Source: CALRWV02 sp943371965 (GTDB taxonomy: Bacteria; Bacteroidota; JABWAT01). Taken from it: a stretch of DNA of 64,000 nt. The notes beneath the pieces are model-generated. The model saw only the letters and a list, made by a program, of their open reading frames with translations. It was not told where the DNA came from and ran no database searches. Each line of letters opens with the position of its first letter. Positions within the stretch are counted from its first letter, which is position 1. The position numbers were made by a program, and so were the translations under genes. Location: positions 248,001-312,000 of the forward strand of contig CALRWV020000003.1 in assembly GCA_943371965.1 (NCBI GenBank). Direction: 5' to 3'. Below, piece by piece: positions 45,967-54,030 of the stretch.

Positions 45967-45985
45967 TACTTGCAATATACAAGTA
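45967..45985. promoter_or_regulatory. Predicted HxlR operator 1
   Basis: TACTTGCAATATACAAGTA has perfect TACTTG/CAAGTA arms around seven bases. It covers the -33 TTG of the SRPBCC promoter. Confidence 0.7.
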
Positions 45986-46000
45986 ATAAAATTAAATTTG
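45970..46000 (+). promoter_or_regulatory. Promoter of the SRPBCC genes
   Basis: TTG (45970-45972), a 20-base spacer and TAAATTTG (45993-46000). Start would fall near 46007. Operator 1 covers the -33 and operator 2 the start site, a layout suited to repression. Confidence 0.7.
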
Positions 46001-46005
46001 AAACA

Positions 46006-46024
46006 TACTTGCAAATAACAAGTG
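46006..46024. promoter_or_regulatory. Predicted HxlR operator 2
   Basis: TACTTGCAAATAACAAGTG repeats operator 1 with changes mainly in the spacer. The two sites are 39 bases apart, start to start, and this one lies at the expected transcription start. Confidence 0.7.
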
Positions 46025-46058
46025 ATTCTTTTGAACCAGAATTGAATTGGAAGTTGAA

Positions 46059-46499
46059 ATGGAACAATCTTATTTGTGCAGCATAACAGTAAAAAAATCG
46101 CCAGATGAAGTTTTTAATAAAATCAGGCAAGTTGATTTGTGGTGGTCAGAAGATATCAAAGGAAAGACGGTTAATCCAAATGACACATTCAAAATTCAAT
46201 TTGTTTTCGGTGATTCGTTTGAAATCAAAGTTGTGGAAAGTATTCCCAATAAAAAGATTGCCTGGCTGGTTACCGATTGCAACCTTACTTGGATAAAAGA
46301 CAGAAAAGAATGGGTGAATACTCAAATCAGTTTCGAAATTTTGGATGGGGAACAAACCTTAATCCAATTTACACACATTGGGTTGATTCCCGGAATTGAA
46401 TGTTATGAAGGTTGTTCAAAAGGTTGGAATTATTTCATCAAAGAAAGTCTCTTCGGTTTTATAAATGACGGTATCGGAATACCGGATAGGAAAAAGTAG
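46059..46499 (+). CDS. SRPBCC (AHSA1-like) domain protein 1
   Basis: A 146-aa START/AHSA1-like fold protein that probably binds a hydrophobic ligand. The pattern is typical: YLCSITVKKSPDEVFNKIRQVDLWW at the start, FGDSFEIKVVESIPNKKIAW in the middle, and a C-terminal helix (SKGWNYFIKESLFGFINDG). ATG 46059 is chosen over a TTG at 46047. It is the first gene after the HxlR-controlled promoter. A second SRPBCC gene follows, and HxlR-SRPBCC pairs are common in Bacteroidota. The ligand is unknown. Confidence 0.82.
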   Translation: MEQSYLCSITVKKSPDEVFNKIRQVDLWWSEDIKGKTVNPNDTFKIQFVFGDSFEIKVVESIPNKKIAWLVTDCNLTWIKDRKEWVNTQISFEILDGEQTLIQFTHIGLIPGIECYEGCSKGWNYFIKESLFGFINDGIGIPDRKK

Positions 46500-46511
46500 A
46501 ATTTTAACAAA

Positions 46512-46563
46512 AATATGTTTTTGCTTGTGTCATGGTGAGCTTGTCGAACCACAAAAACATATT
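46512..46563. repeat. REP-like element, family 3, hairpin between SRPBCC genes
   Basis: AATATGTTTTTG (46512-46523) pairs perfectly with CAAAAACATATT (46552-46563). The loop contains GTCATGGTGAGCTTGTCGAA, related to the family 1 arms, and a minor TGGT/ACCA pair. It extends the frame of the next gene falsely and might attenuate its transcription. Confidence 0.8.
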
Positions 46564-46591
46564 CACTAATAATAACAAAACAGGAGGTTAC

Positions 46592-47050
46592 ATGGTCGAT
46601 ATTCTTCACCGCATCGGAATCAAAGCAACAATAGCTCAGGTTTATAAATCACTTACAACCATCGATGGTCTTGCCAATTGGTGGACTGAAGACACCAAAG
46701 GGAATCCACTGATTGGCGGAAATATTGAATTCACATTTCAATCGCCAACCGGAGAAGTCATTGGTAAAATGGTGATGAAAGTGACAGAATTGAATGATCA
46801 GAAAGAGGTCCGCTGGAATTGTGTGGATGGTCCATCAGACTGGGTTGGAACAGATATTACGTTTCAGCTTTCTCAGCAGGGTGATCAGACCATTATTCTT
46901 TTTGGTCACAGAAACTGGAAGGAAGCAGTTGAAGCAACCTATCACTGCAGCATGAAATGGGCAGTTTTTCTTTTAAGCCTCCGTGATTTTGTGGAAACAG
47001 GAAAAGGAAAACCTTCTCCGAACGATATCAAAATTGATAATTGGAATTGA
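46592..47050 (+). CDS. SRPBCC (AHSA1-like) domain protein 2
   Basis: A 152-aa protein of the same fold as the preceding one (IGIKATIAQVYKSLTTIDGLANWWTED-type start, C-terminal MKWAVFLLSLRDFVETGKG helix). AGGAGG at 46582-46587 lies five bases before ATG 46592. The frame continues upstream to 46532 only through repeat DNA. The strong ribosome site suggests higher translation than its upstream paralogue. It is probably under the same HxlR control unless the hairpin before it stops transcription. Confidence 0.82.
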   Translation: MVDILHRIGIKATIAQVYKSLTTIDGLANWWTEDTKGNPLIGGNIEFTFQSPTGEVIGKMVMKVTELNDQKEVRWNCVDGPSDWVGTDITFQLSQQGDQTIILFGHRNWKEAVEATYHCSMKWAVFLLSLRDFVETGKGKPSPNDIKIDNWN

Positions 47051-47054
47051 GTTT

Positions 47055-47089
47055 TTAAAAGCCGTTGGCTGAAGCCAAAGGTAATAAAT
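47055..47089. repeat. 35-nt direct repeat, copy 1 (palindrome family 4)
   Basis: Core GCCGTTGGCTGAAGCCAAAG, an imperfect hairpin. It is identical to 47704-47738 at 34 of 35 positions and lies directly against the toxin stop codon. Confidence 0.85.
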
Positions 47090-47418
47090 CAGTTAGGGAA
47101 ATCTTTAAGTATTTTTGTAAGTTCACTGTCTGTAATATTGTCCAATTCAGATTTATCATAAATGGTAAGCAAGTAGACTGTTTTTCCAGCAATATAAACA
47201 TTGGTGATAATTCTGGCTCCACCTGATTTCCCGCTGTTTTTACTGGCAATTGATATTCTGATTTTATAACAGGATCGCCCAATTGGAGTACCTTGAGAAG
47301 GAGATTCCAACAAACTGTTTCTAAGTTCAGCCAACTCACTTTTCAAAGATGGGTACTTTTTAACTAATCTTTTTGCTTCCTTTTGGAATCGTGCAGATAG
47401 AATGAGATTATAACTCAT
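47089..47418 (-). CDS. RelE/ParE-superfamily toxin
   Basis: A 109-aa protein of RelE/ParE shape. The N-terminal strand and helix (YNLILSARFQKEAKRLVKKYPSLKSEL) precede GTPIGRSCYKIRISI and a final strand set (ARIITNVYIAGKTVYLLTIYDKSEL). The start overlaps the antitoxin stop by 11 bases. RelE members cleave mRNA on the ribosome and ParE members poison gyrase; which applies here is not clear. The sequence appears intact. Confidence 0.85.
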   Translation of the reverse strand: MSYNLILSARFQKEAKRLVKKYPSLKSELAELRNSLLESPSQGTPIGRSCYKIRISIASKNSGKSGGARIITNVYIAGKTVYLLTIYDKSELDNITDSELTKILKDFPN

Positions 47419-47614
47419 TCAGAAACTCATCGAAAGTTTTGAGTTTGATTTTACCTTCTTTAGCCAGTTTAACTTCTCGCATAGATTCACGCAGGTCAGC
47501 CAGAAATTTTGCCTTTGGCATTGTAATCGGTTTTGCTTTTACGTAAGGGAAATTCCCCAAAACTTCCATGACGAATGCTGCTTTTTCGTCTTTGATATCG
47601 AGTAATACTTTCAT
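47408..47614 (-). CDS. Type II antitoxin
   Basis: A 68-aa protein directly before the toxin gene, as expected for antitoxin-first type II pairs. It has a short strand start (KVLLDIKDEKAAFVMEVL) and a charged helical tail (LADLRESMREVKLAKEGKIK, then LKTFDEFLNEL) that would wrap the toxin. No clear DNA-binding helix-turn-helix is seen. The family assignment rests on position, size and the tail. Confidence 0.75.
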   Translation of the reverse strand: MKVLLDIKDEKAAFVMEVLGNFPYVKAKPITMPKAKFLADLRESMREVKLAKEGKIKLKTFDEFLNEL

Positions 47615-47703
47615 TGATTATTTAATCCTATATTTTAACTGGTTAAAAATAATAATATGGGTTAAACAAAACAATGAAAAGGTTTTGTTTGAATTTTGGA
47701 AAA

Positions 47704-47738
47704 TTAAAAGCCGTTGGCTGAAGCCAACGGTAATAAAT
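47704..47738. repeat. 35-nt direct repeat, copy 2 (palindrome family 4)
   Basis: CCGTTGGCT-GA-AGCCAACGG is a perfect stem in this copy. With copy 1 it brackets the toxin-antitoxin pair at a spacing of 649 bases. The 47615-48014 gap also holds the two elements listed next and otherwise nothing coding. Confidence 0.85.
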
Positions 47739-47781
47739 TTTTAGAAACTGGTCTGAGAATGCTTCTCGGGTCTAAAATCAA

Positions 47782-47820
47782 GTAGCATTCAGCTACCGAA
47801 ATGAAGAATCAGTTTCGTAG
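47782..47820. repeat. Palindrome cluster (GTAGC/GCTAC and CGAAA/TTTCG)
   Basis: GTAGC (47782-47786) pairs with GCTAC (47792-47796). CTAC-CGAAA then pairs with TTTCG-TAG (to 47820). A compact non-coding structured unit in the leuS leader region. Confidence 0.5.
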
Positions 47821-47879
47821 TGTAATTTTACCAGATTAGTTGAGTTGAAATCAAAAACTAGTCTTTAAAAAATCAATTT

Positions 47880-47899
47880 CCGTTGACTTTAGTCAGCGG
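47880..47899. repeat. Palindrome related to family 4
   Basis: CCGTTGACT-TT-AGTCAGCGG, a 9-bp stem with one wobble pair, similar in form to CCGTTGGCT-GA-AGCCAACGG. Confidence 0.55.
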
Positions 47900-48014
47900 A
47901 AAACCTTTCATCTTTCCTCCACTTTCGCTATCTTCACGACTCATTTTTGAAAAAATCTGCTGTTCCGTATTGAAATTTTTCACCGGAACCAGAATTTGTT
48001 GTGAAAGTCAAGTT

Positions 48015-50525
48015 ATGTCCAGTAAATATTCCTTCAGAGAAATTGAACCCAAATGGCAGCAGATCTGGAATCAGAAAGGTCTGTTCAAAACTTCCCAAAA
48101 TCCGAAAAAGAAATATTACGTTCTCGAAATGTTTCCATATCCGTCAGGCGATTTGCATGTTGGGCATTTAAAAAATTATGTTATCGGCGATGTGATTGCC
48201 CGTTACAAAAAACTGCAGGGTTTTGATATTCTTCACCCGATGGGTTTTGATGCATTTGGTCTTCCTGCTGAAAATGCGGCAATTGAACGCGGAGTGAGTC
48301 CGAAAGAATGGACTTACAACAACATTGCAACCTACAAAAACACGATGGGCTTGTTAGGTTTGACTTATGATTGGGACCGCGAACTGGCAACCTGCCGTGA
48401 AGATTATTACAAATGGACGCAATGGATTTTCCAATTGTTGTTTGATCATGGATATGCCTACCGCAAAAAAGCGTTGGTAAACTGGTGCAACGATTGCCAA
48501 ACTGTATTGGCGAATGAACAGGTTGAACAGGGATTGTGCTACCGTCACGGGACACCGGTTACGAAAAAAGATTTGGAACAGTGGTTCCTGAAAATTACCG
48601 ATTTTTCAGATGAACTGATTGATGATTTGGGAACGTTGGGCAACTGGCCTGAACATGTTAAAAAACAGCAGATTGATTGGATAGGGAAATCATTCGGTGT
48701 TGAAATTCAATTCAAACAACCTGAACTTAATACAGATTTAACGGTTTTTACTACACGTCCTGATACGATTTACGGAGTTACATTTTTATCCATTTCACCA
48801 GAACAACCTTTGGTTGAAACAATCAAAGTATTGGTTTCTGCTGAAAAGAAAGCTGAAATTGAAGCCTATCAAAAAACTTCAAGCGGAAAATCTGAAGTTG
48901 AACGGACTTCAACAGGTGAAAAAACAGGAATCTTTTCCGGTTTGAATGTGATTCATCCTTTCACCAATGAAAAAGTTCAATTGTGGATTGGGGATTATGT
49001 TCTTTCAACTTACGGAACTGGAATTGTAATGGGTGTTCCGGCTCATGATGAACGTGATTTCGTCTTCGCAAAAAAATACAATCTTGATATCAAAATTGTC
49101 ATCCAGAACTCCGATAAAAGTCTAACCGTTTCATCCATGAAAGAAGCGTTTACCGATTCGGGAATCAATGTTGATTCTGCTGAATTTACTGGAATGGATT
49201 CTGATAAAGCTATTCATGCCATCATCGCTAAAGTTGAAAAGGAAAAAATCGGGCAGTCCAAAATCAATTACCGATTACGTGACTGGCTGATTTCTCGTCA
49301 GCGTTATTGGGGCGCTCCAATTCCGATTATTCACTGCAAGGACTGCGGATTGGTAAAAGATCCTATTCTTCCGCTTGTCCTTCCAAATGAAAAAGATGTT
49401 CAGTTGAAACCAAAAGGAAAAACTCCTTTAGAAACTGCTGAAAACTGGATCAACACAACCTGTCCGAAATGCGGGAAACCTGCAAAACGCGATGCTGATA
49501 CGATGGATACGTTTATGTGCTCATCCTGGTATTATATGCGTTACACAGATGCCAAGAATGAAAAAGAAGCTTTTTCAAAAGAAGAACTGGCAAAATGGAT
49601 GCCCGTTGATCAGTACATTGGTGGTGCTGAACATGCAGTTCTGCATTTGCTTTACTCACGTTTCTTTACCAAAGTTTTTCATAAACTGGGATACGTGAAA
49701 TACAGAGAACCCTTTACCAATCTTTTCACTCAGGGAATGGTGACGATGATGTCGCCAAAAACCGGAAAATTGGAAAAAATGTCCAAATCAAAAGGAAATG
49801 TAGTTCCTGTTGGTGATTTTGTTCGGGAATGGGGAGCAGATACCGGACGAGTTGTGATTTTATTTGCCGGTCCTCCAGAACGTGATTTTGAATGGACAAC
49901 TGAAGGGGTTGCCGGAGCCAACCGCTTTTTGAACCGGATTTTTACTTACATTCAGGAACGTCTTCCTTTGCTGAATTCAGTTGAATATGTTCAAAAATTT
50001 GAGCTTTCTGAATTATCTGGCAAATCGAAACCGATTTATCAGAAAACCCATCAGACTTTGATGAAAATTACTTCAGATCTGAACGACTTCAAATTCAACA
50101 CATCAGTTGCGGCTTTAATGGAGCTGATGAATGATCTTTACAAAATTGAACCCGCAGATTTGGTAAGCGATAAAAATTTACAGAAAGTTATTAAACACTG
50201 TCTGATCAAGTATTGTGAAATGATTTCGCCGATTGCGCCTCATATTTCGGATGAATTGCTCTCGCAATTTGGTTTTGAAGGTTCTATTTTTGAACGGACT
50301 TGGCCAACTTTCCACGAAGAAGCAACAATTTTGGATGAAATTAACCTTGCTGTTCAGGTTAACGGGAAACTTCGGGGCAATTTGGTAGTAAGCCGTAATC
50401 TGGCAGAAGATAAAATCAAGGAACTAGCTTTGTCGGATTCCAAGATTTCTCCTCATGTCGAAGGGAAGGAAATTGTGAAAATGATTATCGTTCCCAATAA
50501 ATTATTGAATATTGTTGTTAAATAA
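48015..50525 (+). CDS. leuS: Leucine--tRNA ligase
   Basis: Charges tRNA-Leu; class Ia synthetase of 836 aa. The HIGH motif reads HVGH in FPYPSGDLHVGHLKNY, and the CP1 editing domain holds TTRPDTIYGV. KMSKS is intact in EKMSKSKGNVV (about 49777-49796). The C-terminal domain ends with VQVNGKLRG and a final helix. ATG 48015 (MSSKYSFREIEPKW) is chosen, because the open frame back to 47883 runs through a palindromic repeat and does not resemble LeuRS. It leads an apparent run leuS, MshEN-like, purM, tldE with very short gaps. Confidence 0.96.
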   Translation: MSSKYSFREIEPKWQQIWNQKGLFKTSQNPKKKYYVLEMFPYPSGDLHVGHLKNYVIGDVIARYKKLQGFDILHPMGFDAFGLPAENAAIERGVSPKEWTYNNIATYKNTMGLLGLTYDWDRELATCREDYYKWTQWIFQLLFDHGYAYRKKALVNWCNDCQTVLANEQVEQGLCYRHGTPVTKKDLEQWFLKITDFSDELIDDLGTLGNWPEHVKKQQIDWIGKSFGVEIQFKQPELNTDLTVFTTRPDTIYGVTFLSISPEQPLVETIKVLVSAEKKAEIEAYQKTSSGKSEVERTSTGEKTGIFSGLNVIHPFTNEKVQLWIGDYVLSTYGTGIVMGVPAHDERDFVFAKKYNLDIKIVIQNSDKSLTVSSMKEAFTDSGINVDSAEFTGMDSDKAIHAIIAKVEKEKIGQSKINYRLRDWLISRQRYWGAPIPIIHCKDCGLVKDPILPLVLPNEKDVQLKPKGKTPLETAENWINTTCPKCGKPAKRDADTMDTFMCSSWYYMRYTDAKNEKEAFSKEELAKWMPVDQYIGGAEHAVLHLLYSRFFTKVFHKLGYVKYREPFTNLFTQGMVTMMSPKTGKLEKMSKSKGNVVPVGDFVREWGADTGRVVILFAGPPERDFEWTTEGVAGANRFLNRIFTYIQERLPLLNSVEYVQKFELSELSGKSKPIYQKTHQTLMKITSDLNDFKFNTSVAALMELMNDLYKIEPADLVSDKNLQKVIKHCLIKYCEMISPIAPHISDELLSQFGFEGSIFERTWPTFHEEATILDEINLAVQVNGKLRGNLVVSRNLAEDKIKELALSDSKISPHVEGKEIVKMIIVPNKLLNIVVK

Positions 50526-50547
50526 AAGTAATAAATAGGATGTTGGC

Positions 50548-50913
50548 ATGAAACGTTTCGGTGATATCGTAGTTGAAGAAGGTTTTGCAACTGAAGAACA
50601 GGTTGCCGCTGCACTTGAATACCAAACCAAAAGCGAAATTCTGTTGGGTCAGATTATGATCGATATGAATTTCATTACGCATGATGAAAAAGACGAAATT
50701 TTCGCTTATGAAAAAACACCTGAAGGACAGGGAAAAAAGTTTGGCGAAATCAGTGTTGAACTCGGATTTACAAACCGTGAAAATGTAGAAAAAGCACTTG
50801 CTTTCCAGAAAAAAGGTAAGGGCTTTTTGGGTGATATTCTTATCGAACTGGGAATTATTACCATGAAACAAAAAACCGATATTTTAAACATACAAATAGA
50901 ATTAAATCAATAA
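50548..50913 (+). CDS. Tandem MshEN/GspE-N-like small protein
   Basis: A 121-aa protein made of two copies of a ~50-aa motif: RFGDIVVEEGFATEEQVAAAL...LLGQIMIDMNFIT, then KKFGEISVELGFTNRENVEKAL...FLGDILIELGIIT. This matches the GspE N-terminal/MshEN fold. Some MshEN domains bind cyclic di-GMP; whether these do is inference. No ATPase domain is attached. Its TAA overlaps the purM start (TAATG), so it is translated with purM. Confidence 0.75.
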   Translation: MKRFGDIVVEEGFATEEQVAAALEYQTKSEILLGQIMIDMNFITHDEKDEIFAYEKTPEGQGKKFGEISVELGFTNRENVEKALAFQKKGKGFLGDILIELGIITMKQKTDILNIQIELNQ

Positions 50914-51920
50914 TGTCAGAACAAATTACCTACAAATCTTCCGGTGTTGATATCGATGCCGGTGAAGAAACCGTTAACAGAATAAAGCCACTTGTCAGAA
51001 AAACCTTCAACTCCGCAGTTTTAAGTGATTTGGGAAGTTTCGGGGCTCTTTATGATGCCAAATTTCCAACCTACAAACATCCTGTTTTGGTTTCTTCCGT
51101 TGATGGAGTTGGAACCAAGTTGAAAGTAGCACAAGCAGTTGGAAAACACGATACCATTGGACAGGATTTAATCAATCACTGTGTGAATGATATTCTTGTA
51201 TGCGGTGCAAAGCCACTTTATTTTCTTGATTATTTTGCAACAGGAAAACTGGTTCCTCAAACTGCTGAACAGGTTATCGGAGGAATGGCAAAAGCATGTG
51301 AAGAAAATGGATGTGCTTTAATCGGTGGTGAAACAGCTGAAATGCCTGGTGTTTACAACGGTGAAGAATATGATCTTGCCGGAACCGTAGTTGGTGTTGC
51401 TGAAAAAGAACTTATTCTGAAAAAAGACAATGTGAAAAACGGAAATGTATTGATTGCACTTCCTTCAACCGGACTGCATACCAACGGTTACAGTTTGGCA
51501 AGACGCGTAATTTTGCGTCATCACGAATTTTCAGATCATTCACCAGAATTGGGAAAAACATTCGGTGAAGCATTATTGGCAGTTCACAAATCATATTTGA
51601 AACCCATTTATCCGTTGATTGAAAAACAGGAATTAAATGGAATCAGTCATATCACCGGTGGCGGAATTGTTGGTAACACTTCACGTGTTTTGCCTGATGG
51701 TTTAAAACTGAATATCAACTGGAATGCATGGGAACGTCCAGCTTTGTTCAAATTGATTCAGGAAATGGGAAATGTTCCTGAAGAAGACATCAGAAGAGCC
51801 ATGAATCTTGGAATCGGATTGATTCTGATAGTTGACAAAACCAAAGTGGATTCCATTGTTTCCTATCTTAAATCTGTAAATGAAACACCGATTATTATCG
51901 GAGAAGTTATAAGTGCCTAA
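50913..51920 (+). CDS. purM: Phosphoribosylformylglycinamidine cyclo-ligase (AIR synthetase)
   Basis: Fifth step of purine synthesis: closes FGAM to AIR using ATP in the cytosol. It has 335 aa, the usual length. N-terminal YKSSGVDIDAGEETV, then SSVDGVGTKLKVA and NDILVCGAKPLYFLDYF mark the ATP and substrate site. GGETAEMPG and HITGGGIVGNTSRVLP are conserved PurM segments. It overlaps its neighbours at both ends (one base upstream, eight downstream). No other pur genes are in the window. Confidence 0.96.
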   Translation: MSEQITYKSSGVDIDAGEETVNRIKPLVRKTFNSAVLSDLGSFGALYDAKFPTYKHPVLVSSVDGVGTKLKVAQAVGKHDTIGQDLINHCVNDILVCGAKPLYFLDYFATGKLVPQTAEQVIGGMAKACEENGCALIGGETAEMPGVYNGEEYDLAGTVVGVAEKELILKKDNVKNGNVLIALPSTGLHTNGYSLARRVILRHHEFSDHSPELGKTFGEALLAVHKSYLKPIYPLIEKQELNGISHITGGGIVGNTSRVLPDGLKLNINWNAWERPALFKLIQEMGNVPEEDIRRAMNLGIGLILIVDKTKVDSIVSYLKSVNETPIIIGEVISA

Positions 51921-53262
51921 CGAAATTGATCTGGCTGGTCTGGCAGATTCTCTGATTTCTTTTGCAAAACAAAATGGTGCTGAAGAAATTGAGATTTATG
52001 GTCAGACCGGAGATGAATTTGATGTAACAGTTCGCGATTCTAAAATTGAATCACTTTCCCGAAATAAAACCCGCGGTATAGGCCTTAGAGTTTTTTCAAA
52101 TCAAAGAATGGCGTTCAGTTATTCTTCAGATTGGAACTTTGAAACCCTCAAAAAACTAACCCTTCATACCATCGACGCTGCAAAATTTTCAGGTCAGGAT
52201 GAATTTAACGGATTGCCTGAATCTTCAACAATCAACCCGATTGATTTGGATTTATATGACCAAGAAATAACTCAAATTTCAGATGCTGATTTGATTAAAA
52301 ATGCGTTCGAGCTGGATAGTGTTGCAAAAAATTTCGATTCGAAAATCAAACAGATTGAAGGTTCATCATACAGTTCATTTATTGGATCTTCATTTATCGC
52401 AAACAACAAAGGACTTTTTTCAAAATCAGACTCTACAACACTTTCCGCTTCTGTTCAATCAGTTGCAACTGACGGAACAGAAAATCAGGTAGCAGGTTGG
52501 TATGATGTTTCAAAAAAATTGAATGAACTTGAATCAATTGAATCAATTGGTAAAAAAGCTTCCCAACGTGCATTAGATAGGCTTTTTGCAAAAAAAATTA
52601 AAACCGGTAAATATCCGGTTTTGTTCGATCCTTCAACAGCTTCCAGTTTTTTCTCAGGTTTGTTTCCTGCGTTTTCAGGTGAAATGATCAATAAAGGGGC
52701 TTCCTTTCTTCACGATGATCTTTCAAGACCCATTGCGCCTGAATTCCTTACCTTAATTGATAATCCGCATATTTTATCAGGTTTGGGAGCAAAAACCGTT
52801 GATGGAGAGGGAAATCCAACCAAAACAATTCCAATTATCAAAAATGGAATATTAACCAATTTTCTGTACGACACTTATCAGGCAAAAAAAGCGGGAAAAA
52901 CTTCAACTGGAAATGCATCTAGAAGTTTCAAATCTACGCCATCTGTTGGATTTCACACTCTTTTGGTTCAACCGGGAAAACGTTCTTTGGATGAAATGAT
53001 AAAAGATATCCAAAACGGCATTTTGATAACAGGAACAATTGGTTTTGGTGTTGATACCGTTGCAGGAAATTACTCAAAAGGTGCTCATGGTTGGTTTATA
53101 GAAAACGGAAGTTTATCTTTCCCCATTCATGAATTTACCATCGCAGATTCTATAAAAAACATGCTGAAAAATATTGTAGAAATCGGGAATGATGCAAGAA
53201 AACATGGAACGTCGCTTTCTCCATCCATTTTGTTTTCAGAAATGACAATTGCCGGAAGTTAG
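51913..53262 (+). CDS. TldE/PmbA-family protein
   Basis: A 449-aa member of the TldD/TldE (PmbA) family, which acts on modified peptides or in protein quality control. The family start is seen in LADSLISFAKQNGAEEIEIYGQTGDEFDVTVRDSKIE, and the C-terminal half holds GILTNFLYDTYQAKKAG and GFGVDTVAGNYSKGAHG. It lacks the HExxxH zinc motif of TldD, so it is the TldE/PmbA-type subunit; the TldD partner is not in the window. GTG 51913 overlaps the end of purM by eight bases. Confidence 0.88.
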   Translation: MPNEIDLAGLADSLISFAKQNGAEEIEIYGQTGDEFDVTVRDSKIESLSRNKTRGIGLRVFSNQRMAFSYSSDWNFETLKKLTLHTIDAAKFSGQDEFNGLPESSTINPIDLDLYDQEITQISDADLIKNAFELDSVAKNFDSKIKQIEGSSYSSFIGSSFIANNKGLFSKSDSTTLSASVQSVATDGTENQVAGWYDVSKKLNELESIESIGKKASQRALDRLFAKKIKTGKYPVLFDPSTASSFFSGLFPAFSGEMINKGASFLHDDLSRPIAPEFLTLIDNPHILSGLGAKTVDGEGNPTKTIPIIKNGILTNFLYDTYQAKKAGKTSTGNASRSFKSTPSVGFHTLLVQPGKRSLDEMIKDIQNGILITGTIGFGVDTVAGNYSKGAHGWFIENGSLSFPIHEFTIADSIKNMLKNIVEIGNDARKHGTSLSPSILFSEMTIAGS

Positions 53263-53269
53263 GTTCTTT

Positions 53270-53336
53270 TACCGCAAAGTTGCAGAGACGCGGTGATAAA
53301 AATAAAAGAACTTTGTGTCTTTGCGCCTTTGCGGTA
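53270..53336. repeat. Inverted repeat, 'ACCGCAAAG' family
   Basis: TACCGCAAAGTTGCAGAGAC (53270-53289) and GTCTTTGCGCCTTTGCGGTA (53317-53336) are inverted copies with a few mismatches. They lie between the tldE-like gene and plsY. Confidence 0.75.
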
Positions 53337-53379
53337 TATATTCAAGAGTTTTGTTAATTAAAAAAGGTTTGTTCAGACT

Positions 53380-54030
53380 ATGATTGATTTACTTGTCATT
53401 GCTTTACTTTCTTATGTCGCAGGTTCTTTTCCTACAGCAATCATTGTTGGAAAACTGACAAAAGGAATTGATATCCGTGAGCACGGAAGCGGAAACGCCG
53501 GTGGAACCAATGTATTCCGCGTTCTTGGCTGGAAACTGGGTGTATTTGTTATGCTGGTTGATATGCTGAAAGGTTTTCTTGCCACAGCATTTATATCGCA
53601 AATCAGTTTTTCAGGTGATGCTGCTTCTTTTGATTTTGTTTATCTGAAAATGACGGCAGGTGTTTTTGCAATTGTAGGACATATCTGGACGGTTTTTGCA
53701 GGTTTCCGTGGTGGAAAAGGTGTTGGAACTGCTGCTGGGTTTTTGTTAGGTTTGGCTCCACAGGCTGTTTTAGTTGGATTTATTGTATTTTTTGTGATAT
53801 TCCTTTCAACCCGTTATGTTTCGTTGTCATCCATGATCGCTTCTGCATGTATACCACTTACTTTGATCGTACAAAAATATGTGATGAATACTGAAGTTCC
53901 GTGGGTTTTAATTGTTCTGACACTTTCTATTTCTGTGCTTATTATTTTTACACACCGGTCAAATATCGGCAGACTTTTAAATGGAACTGAAAGCAAAATT
54001 TCAAGCTTAAAAGGCGGAAATGCAAAATAA
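53380..54030 (+). CDS. plsY: Glycerol-3-phosphate acyltransferase (acyl-phosphate dependent)
   Basis: Acylates glycerol 3-phosphate at position 1 in the inner membrane, the first step of phospholipid synthesis. It has 216 aa and about five membrane helices. The hallmark GSGNAGGTNVFRVLG is at about residues 35-50, and a second loop has FRGGKGVGTA. It overlaps gpsA by 11 bases. The pair makes sense because gpsA supplies the substrate. plsX is not in the window. Confidence 0.96.
   Translation: MIDLLVIALLSYVAGSFPTAIIVGKLTKGIDIREHGSGNAGGTNVFRVLGWKLGVFVMLVDMLKGFLATAFISQISFSGDAASFDFVYLKMTAGVFAIVGHIWTVFAGFRGGKGVGTAAGFLLGLAPQAVLVGFIVFFVIFLSTRYVSLSSMIASACIPLTLIVQKYVMNTEVPWVLIVLTLSISVLIIFTHRSNIGRLLNGTESKISSLKGGNAK

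Noticed and set aside
47883..48014. 44-residue N-terminal extension of LeuRS
   Set aside because: It passes through a palindrome and does not resemble LeuRS; the family start is at 48015.
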